Assembly: GCA_963205155.1 (NCBI GenBank) | Contig: CAUJJY010000306.1 | Location: 1 to 10,218 of the forward strand | Origin: Candidatus Zixiibacteriota bacterium | GTDB lineage: Bacteria; Zixibacteria; MSB-5A5; CAIYYT01 | Length of the DNA stretch: 10,218 nt | Reading direction: 5' to 3' | In this document: positions 6,034 to 10,218 of the stretch, piece by piece | Position numbering within the stretch: the first letter of the stretch is position 1 | How the letters are laid out: every line of letters begins with the position of its first letter | The notes under the pieces: generated by a model | What the model saw: the letters and a program-made list of their open reading frames with translations, nothing else | The model's database searches: none | What the model was told of the DNA's origin: nothing | Made by a program: the position numbers and the translations under genes

Positions 6034-6993
6034 CTACTTTGAGCGACGGACGGGATAGTTGGCGAGTGTTCCAGTTACCATTTTTCGCACGCGTGCTGCC
6101 AGTTCCGGCGGCTCCAGCACTGTGGCTTCCCCGCCAAAACCGACAACCCAACGCGAGATTTCCTCGATTCCGGCGACGGACACCGTGTATTCGAGGGTCT
6201 TGTCGGGCCGGCGCTTGACGATTTCGTCCGGATGGCGTTTGCCGGTTGAGATCACAGCGGCGGCTTTGCCTCGGAAGAGAATCTTCACGGAGACAGGCGT
6301 GCCGGTATAGACTTCCCAAGAGGACGCAAAATAGGAATCGGGACTAACGGACGGGTCCGCTTCAAATTGACGGTCGGTGAAACTCACGCGCGAGATACGA
6401 TCAATGCGGAAGGTGCGCATCTCGCGGTGTTTACGACAGTACGCGAGCAGGTACCAGGCGCGACCGCGGAACACGATGAAATACGGGTTGACCTCGCGCT
6501 GGGCGGTGCCGGAAGAGACGGACGCATAGCGGAAAGTCACGACGTTGTGATTGTCGACAGCTTTCTGGAGGAGGCGGATGGTGAGATCGGCAACGCGGTT
6601 GTCGGTTGTGTTGCGAACCGAAATCTGCTGGGTGTGGCGGCGACGCTTGAGTTGTTCCGGTACATGACTATTGACGGCGGCATCGATTTTGGCGATGAGG
6701 CTGTGGATATTGGCGCTTTGCGACTTGAGCGATTTTAGCGGCGAGCCCAGCAACGCGACCTTGAAGGTGAGGTATTCGTCAACCGAGAGATTGATTGGCG
6801 GAAGGAAAAATCCCGGGAGGAGTTTATAGCCGTTGTCGAAGTAGACGGGTGCACCGACTTCGCAGAGTGCGGAGAGATCGCGGAAGATTGTCCGTTCAGA
6901 GACGCCGCACTTTTGCGCGAGGCGCTTGGAAGTGATGGAGCGATGAGTACGGATCAGGTTGAGGATCGCCAATAGCCGCCCGGATTTAGACAA
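6034..6993 (-). CDS. WYL-domain transcriptional regulator with DeoR-type HTH
   Basis: A 319-residue regulator. The N-terminal helix-turn-helix (about 4-45) includes ITSKRLAQKCGVSERTIFRDL, the DeoR/WYL-family recognition pattern. The WYL domain (about 140-205) has R166, the AWYLLAYC motif (W180-Y181-L182) and the RTFRIDRI block ending near 199. A C-terminal WCX-like extension (about 235-310) completes the usual architecture, so the protein is full length. WYL domains are ligand-sensing modules, in several cases for nucleic acids or nucleotides; the ligand here is unknown. The frame extends to TTG 7035, but that codon overlaps the predicted -10 element. TTG 6993, with GAGGTG four bases upstream, is therefore the better start. 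The gene is divergent from the lipoprotein gene, a common arrangement for a local regulator, and its downstream neighbour efp has its own promoter. Confidence 0.9.
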   Translation of the reverse strand: MSKSGRLLAILNLIRTHRSITSKRLAQKCGVSERTIFRDLSALCEVGAPVYFDNGYKLLPGFFLPPINLSVDEYLTFKVALLGSPLKSLKSQSANIHSLIAKIDAAVNSHVPEQLKRRRHTQQISVRNTTDNRVADLTIRLLQKAVDNHNVVTFRYASVSSGTAQREVNPYFIVFRGRAWYLLAYCRKHREMRTFRIDRISRVSFTDRQFEADPSVSPDSYFASSWEVYTGTPVSVKILFRGKAAAVISTGKRHPDEIVKRRPDKTLEYTVSVAGIEEISRWVVGFGGEATVLEPPELAARVRKMVTGTLANYPVRRSK

Positions 6994-6997
6994 AGTG

Positions 6998-7003
6998 CAC
7001 CTC
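6998..7003 (-). promoter_or_regulatory. Ribosome binding site deciding the WYL regulator start
   Basis: GAGGTG on the minus strand stands four bases before TTG 6993. No comparable purine-rich site precedes the alternative TTG at 7035. Confidence 0.6.
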
Positions 7004-7033
7004 GGCGAAAGGGGAAAACGATTTCTCGGTCTC

Positions 7034-7061
7034 AATTTAAGGTGATGGGCCGAATCGTCAA
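7034..7061 (-). promoter_or_regulatory. Promoter of the WYL regulator gene
   Basis: On the minus strand, TTGACG (7061-7056) and TAAATT (7039-7034) are separated by 16 bases, a good sigma-70-type match. The transcript would start near 7027, inside the longest open frame, which rules out the 7035 start if this promoter is used. Confidence 0.6.
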
Positions 7062-7076
7062 GCTGTTTGTAGAATT

Positions 7077-7099
7077 CCCACCAGTATGGGAGGTCTCCC
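7077..7099. promoter_or_regulatory. Overlapping inverted repeats, candidate operator
   Basis: CCCA (7077-7080) pairs with TGGG (7087-7090), and GGGAG (7088-7092) mirrors CTCCC (7095-7099). The two small palindromes share the GGG. They lie 16 bases upstream of the WYL promoter -35, in the divergent intergenic region, so they could be the regulator's binding site. The arms are short and this is inference. Confidence 0.35.
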
Positions 7100-7131
7100 C
7101 TATTTGTTGTATTTCAGTGTGAAACTGCGCC

Positions 7132-7201
7132 GCACCGGCAGTGGTTAAGCCTATGTCCGGCAAGGCGCCGAGCCGACTCGCGACTGCGGCACGCCGGTTG
7201 C
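7132..7201 (+). promoter_or_regulatory. GC-rich foldable leader of the lipoprotein operon
   Basis: ACCGGC (7134-7139) is a perfect inverted match to GCCGGT (7193-7198), and the adjoining GC/GC can extend the stem across one bulged base. The enclosed part contains further possible stems: GCCG/CGGC (7167-7170 with 7187-7190) around CGAG/CTCG (7169-7172 with 7177-7180). This would be a branched RNA if transcribed. I compared it by eye with cobalamin, c-di-GMP, glycine and TPP riboswitch cores and found no match. GC-rich DNA folds easily by chance, so the call is tentative. Confidence 0.3.
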
Positions 7202-7211
7202 ACAGATCATA

Positions 7212-7236
7212 CCCCAGAACACCTGTTTTGGGGAGG
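7212..7236 (+). promoter_or_regulatory. Hairpin overlapping the lipoprotein ribosome binding site
   Basis: CCCCAGAAC (7212-7220) and GTTTTGGGG (7225-7233) form a 9-bp stem with one G-U pair around the loop ACCT. The ribosome binding site GGAGG (7232-7236) shares its first two bases with the stem, and its AGGT (7234-7237) is complementary to the loop. The site lies seven bases before ATG 7244. The hairpin could limit ribosome access or stabilise the mRNA 5' part. No T tract follows, so it is not a terminator. Confidence 0.55.
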
Positions 7237-7243
7237 TAACATA

Positions 7244-9217
7244 ATGAAGGAGCAATTTGCGACACGCAGTCGTGTCGTGGTCCGGCTGTTTACAACGGTA
7301 GTGTTTTCGCTGTTAGTAAGCGGCTGTGGACTGGAAGCCCCACAGGCGCCCAGTTGGGACACCACACTGACTATTCCTCTGATTAACCGTTCCTATTCGT
7401 CAGCGGAGTTGATAGAGAAGCTGGCGAGTGACAACATCCTGATCGATGAGGACGGTAACAGCAGTTTCCACATTCAGAAGGAACTCGATACGGTTTCTAT
7501 CGAGTCGATTCTGGCGATCGAGCCGATCGAGTCCAGCTACAGCAAACAAATCGGGCGAATCAAGATCGTCTCGCCACAGGACCAGCAACAAAATCTAGCC
7601 TTCTCGGATTACGTTCCGCTCGTATTGGGCGGCGTGCCGGACACGGGCATATCGGCGGTGACGGTGTTCGGCCAGTCGAGTTCGTTTACACATGCCGAGA
7701 TTGATGAAGGCGGAATCACAATCACTGCCCTCAACAATACCGGCTTCGTGCTCGACTCGCTTTCGGGTCAGTTGATCAACACGCAAAATGGTGCTGTGCT
7801 GGCGAACTTCGTTGTGCCGGGCGGCTTGGCCGACGGTGCGGAGTATTCGCAACAGTACTCGCTGGATGACAAGAGTGTCGGCAATCAACTCGACTTTCAA
7901 GTCTATTTCCACACGCTCGGCGGACCTGCCCTATCACTGGCGGACCGTGCGATCAATTTTACGATCGATTATTCGGACGAAGTCTATGTCAAGTCGGTCT
8001 ATGGAAAACTTGACACCTTCAGCAAGGAATACTCGCAGCGCACAAGCATCGCAGATGATGTGCATCTCGAAACCGGAATGTTTGCGGGTGGCGTGCTTGA
8101 TCTTTCAGCGCATAATTCCCTGTCGATACCGGTCGAGCTGACTTTTGAATTTCCGGAGATAACAAATAACGACGCGCCACTGCAGGTGAGCTATCAGCTT
8201 TCTGCCGGAGGCGTTCTTGACCAACAAATCAACCTTAGCGGTTGGACGATTCAGCCAGCGCAGGATTCGGTGCTGACGTTGGTGCATGCGTATGTTCCGG
8301 GCACCGGCGAGAATTACACGGCCATCGGTTCCGATGACGAGTTCGAAATCAACTTTGGTCTCAACGAGATTCAGCTGGCCAATGCACGGGGTGTTGTCGA
8401 ACCGACGGAGTTGTCGTTTGAAAACAGCGAAGTGGCCGTTGAGGTGCCGGTTGGATTTGACAACATCACGCTGGATTTGGTGGAGCTAAACATCACGATT
8501 AGTAACTACACTGATCTTGCGGGTGATGTTGTGGTGAATTTGCAGGCCTCGAACGGCAAGAACTTGCAAGTAATCGGCAACGTAGAAGCGCGCGGTGAAA
8601 ACAGCGCGGCAATCAGTCAGATCTATTCCGATCAGTTGGCTGATTTGTTATCGCCGATACCGGATCACATTACGGTTTCGGGCGTTGCCACTGTTGGCGA
8701 TGGTGTGACATCAGTTGAACTGAATCAGAACGAATACTTCTCGGCCACGGCAGTGATCAGCGCTCCGATGGCGTTTAAAATTTCCCAGGCGACAGTTGAG
8801 GGCGACAAGAACAGTCTGACTGTTGACAAGGATATTGCCGACGGTTCCGACCGCCTCAATCACGGCAACTTCAAGGCGACGATGCGCAATCACCTGCCGC
8901 TGGGTGCGCAGATGAGCGTGTATATCGGTACCGATTCGGCCTCGCTCTTTAGCGCGCCATTAACGGTGATCGGGCCGTTGTCCTTTGATCAGGCAACGAT
9001 CGACGCCAACGGCGCGGCTTCGGAAGAAATCATCACCAATAGTGAAATAGAATTGACCGCGGAAGATCTGCGCATCTTCGGAAATCGCAATCTGTTCGTC
9101 GCGACGGTGCTTGAACTCACCGGCTCGAACGGGCAGACGGTGCGAATTCGCGCCGCGGATTACATGGCGATAACGGGCGTAGTTGAAATCACCGCGCGCG
9201 TCGGCGGGGAGGAATAA
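7244..9217 (+). CDS. Large beta-rich secreted lipoprotein, function unknown
   Basis: A 657-residue protein with a lipoprotein signal: basic N-region, hydrophobic VVVRLFTTVVFSLL, then lipobox VSGC with the lipidated cysteine at 28. The mature part begins with PSWDTTLTIPLINRSYSSAEL (37-57), which I recall from uncharacterised envelope proteins of FCB-type bacteria. The rest is a long run of alternating hydrophobic and polar stretches rich in T, S, N, D and V with few cysteines, suggesting stacked beta-sandwich domains; no enzymatic motif is visible. It is acidic and ends without a membrane anchor or a recognisable secretion tag. Its own ribosome binding site, GGGAGG, stands before ATG 7244. The next gene starts 2 bases after the stop, so both are probably made together and may sit together in the outer membrane. 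A specific function cannot be assigned. Confidence 0.85.
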   Translation: MKEQFATRSRVVVRLFTTVVFSLLVSGCGLEAPQAPSWDTTLTIPLINRSYSSAELIEKLASDNILIDEDGNSSFHIQKELDTVSIESILAIEPIESSYSKQIGRIKIVSPQDQQQNLAFSDYVPLVLGGVPDTGISAVTVFGQSSSFTHAEIDEGGITITALNNTGFVLDSLSGQLINTQNGAVLANFVVPGGLADGAEYSQQYSLDDKSVGNQLDFQVYFHTLGGPALSLADRAINFTIDYSDEVYVKSVYGKLDTFSKEYSQRTSIADDVHLETGMFAGGVLDLSAHNSLSIPVELTFEFPEITNNDAPLQVSYQLSAGGVLDQQINLSGWTIQPAQDSVLTLVHAYVPGTGENYTAIGSDDEFEINFGLNEIQLANARGVVEPTELSFENSEVAVEVPVGFDNITLDLVELNITISNYTDLAGDVVVNLQASNGKNLQVIGNVEARGENSAAISQIYSDQLADLLSPIPDHITVSGVATVGDGVTSVELNQNEYFSATAVISAPMAFKISQATVEGDKNSLTVDKDIADGSDRLNHGNFKATMRNHLPLGAQMSVYIGTDSASLFSAPLTVIGPLSFDQATIDANGAASEEIITNSEIELTAEDLRIFGNRNLFVATVLELTGSNGQTVRIRAADYMAITGVVEITARVGGEE

Positions 9218-9219
9218 CC

Positions 9220-10218
9220 ATGAAAAAGCAAGACAAAGCAAAGACCGCGACGGCGACGAACGAGAAGAACGGCAACCGGATCGTCATTGGTCTGTTGATC
9301 ATGACGACGTTGCTGGCGCTGTTGGTCGTCGACCAGGCGTTGGCGCAGTCGGCGCAGAGCGCGCGTTCGATGGGGATGGCAGACAGTTATCTGCTGATGT
9401 CCTCGAATTGTGAAGCCGCCTCGGCGAATCCGGCAAATCTGGCACTGGCCGGAAGGAAGAACTTCTCGTTGAAGTTGGCTTCCGTAGGCGGTCACGTGGC
9501 AAACAATTCGTTCAGCATTTCAGATTACAAGAAGTACAACGGCGAATACCTGACGGAAAGCGACAAGCAGGACATTCTCGCCAAGATACCGACGGAAGGA
9601 CTGAATTTTGACGCCTACGCCGGCGCGAGTGCGCTGTCGTTTTCGGTCGGATATTTCGCGGTCAATTTCGATGCCATCGGTGGCGGCCGCGGTAATCTCT
9701 CGAAGGATCCGATCGAGTTGGCGCTGATGGGCAACAAAGTCGGTGAGGTAATCACTGCCGATGGTTCCGGCGGGGATAGCTGGGCGGCGGCGGCTGTCGG
9801 TGTCAGCTATGGCAGACAGATCTTGTCGCGCGGCGGCATTGATATTCTCGGCGGCGTGACGTTCAAGTACCTGCGCGGGTTGGGGTACTTCTCGGCGGAG
9901 GAGTTGACGGCGGAAGCGGTGACGCTTGAGACCGGCATCGACGGGGTCGGAGGTTTGACGACGATCAGCGCGACCGGCGGATCGGGATTCGCGATGGACT
10001 TTGGGCTGGCGATGCAGGGCCAGAGTGCCCAATACGGTCTGGTTGTGCGCGACGCATTTGCAAATATCAACTGGAATAAAGAGGCGGAAGCGACGCTTTA
10101 TACATTTGAGCTTGAGGGGATGACGGTAGAAAACTCGGACAACGATTCGCTGGTTACTTCGGATGAGACCGAGGTACTGCTGGGCGAATATTCTTCGCGA
10201 CCGCCACTGGAGATCGAA
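9220..10218 (+). CDS. Outer-membrane barrel-type protein (PorV/DUF5723-like), 5' part
   Basis: An open frame of 333 codons that runs off the window with no stop, so the protein is truncated only by the window edge. ATG 9220 has GGAGG (9208-9212) seven bases upstream, inside the last codons of the lipoprotein gene. A signal peptide is clear although its N-region is unusually long (about 20 residues): hydrophobic IVIGLLIMTTLLALLVV, then DQALA with likely cleavage after residue 42. The mature start contains ARSMGMADSYLLMSS and the NPANL block (70-74), matching the RAxGMGGA...NPAxL opening of PorV/DUF5723/FadL-like barrels. Later segments alternate glycine-rich turns and short amphipathic strands such as SFSVGYFAVNF and AAAVGVSYGRQ, as in barrel proteins. 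In this family roles range from transport to export of surface proteins; its job here is unknown. Pairing with the upstream lipoprotein suggests a shared envelope complex. Confidence 0.8.
   Translation, partial: MKKQDKAKTATATNEKNGNRIVIGLLIMTTLLALLVVDQALAQSAQSARSMGMADSYLLMSSNCEAASANPANLALAGRKNFSLKLASVGGHVANNSFSISDYKKYNGEYLTESDKQDILAKIPTEGLNFDAYAGASALSFSVGYFAVNFDAIGGGRGNLSKDPIELALMGNKVGEVITADGSGGDSWAAAAVGVSYGRQILSRGGIDILGGVTFKYLRGLGYFSAEELTAEAVTLETGIDGVGGLTTISATGGSGFAMDFGLAMQGQSAQYGLVVRDAFANINWNKEAEATLYTFELEGMTVENSDNDSLVTSDETEVLLGEYSSRPPLEIE

Noticed and set aside
6994..7035. Longer form of the WYL regulator starting at TTG 7035
   Set aside because: That codon overlaps the -10 element and has no ribosome binding site; the extra 14 residues precede the helix-turn-helix and show no family similarity.
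7121..7200. tRNA-like or cobalamin/c-di-GMP riboswitch-like core
   Set aside because: AGTGGTTAAG resembles a tRNA D-loop, but no T-loop or acceptor stem follows, and the invariant bases of the riboswitch classes considered are missing.
7212..7237. Classical H-type pseudoknot at the ribosome binding site
   Set aside because: The loop and downstream bases are complementary, but the linkers would have zero length across a 9-bp stem, which is not sterically feasible with the full stem formed.

Overview
The window looks like chromosomal DNA from a Gram-negative-type bacterium of moderate GC content, probably an uncultured lineage of the FCB group or a neighbour such as Zixibacteria. This placement is an inference. 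It rests on a lipoprotein gene followed directly by a signal-peptide protein of the PorV/DUF5723-like outer-membrane barrel type, a short RNase HIII, a bacterial eIF2B-fold protein, and intergenic palindromes of a kind common in environmental genomes. No phage, transposase, CRISPR, tRNA or rRNA gene was seen.

Layout. 1-199: a gene-free stretch with a strong REP-like hairpin. 200-1435 (+): a membrane-anchored YkuE/YaeI-type metallophosphoesterase. 1436-1775: a gene-free stretch packed with different inverted repeats, lying between two convergent genes. 1776-5950 (-): a compact cluster read right to left as efp (EF-P), rnhC (RNase HIII), an eIF2B-like protein and a membrane GAF-domain protein. 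The first three are tightly packed (a 9-bp gap, then a 26-bp overlap) and follow a candidate promoter just upstream of efp. The GAF gene lies 112 bp further on and has its own plausible promoter. 6034-6993 (-): a WYL-domain regulator with its own promoter. 6994-7243: a divergent intergenic region with paired inverted repeats, a GC-rich foldable leader and a hairpin that runs into a ribosome binding site. 7244-9217 (+): a large secreted lipoprotein. 9220-10218 (+): the 5' part of a barrel-type outer-membrane protein that runs off the window.

How the genes fit together. The efp cluster pairs translation (EF-P, which relieves ribosome stalling at polyproline), genome maintenance (RNase HIII, which removes RNA from RNA/DNA hybrids) and an eIF2B-fold protein that lacks the isomerase cysteine. 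The lipoprotein and barrel genes are 2 bp apart and are probably co-translated as an envelope pair. The WYL regulator is divergent from that pair and may control it or itself.

Three start sites were moved from the longest reading frame. The GAF protein starts at GTG 3800, the eIF2B-like protein at ATG 4755, and the WYL regulator at TTG 6993. Each choice is supported by a ribosome binding site, a promoter position or gene overlap. No complete new system could be demonstrated. The most unusual points are the GAF protein that ends in a histidine-kinase-like helix pair without the phosphoacceptor histidine or an ATPase domain, the arginine-tipped EF-P next to an eIF2B-fold protein, the structured leader at 7132-7236, and the palindrome cluster at 1490-1765.
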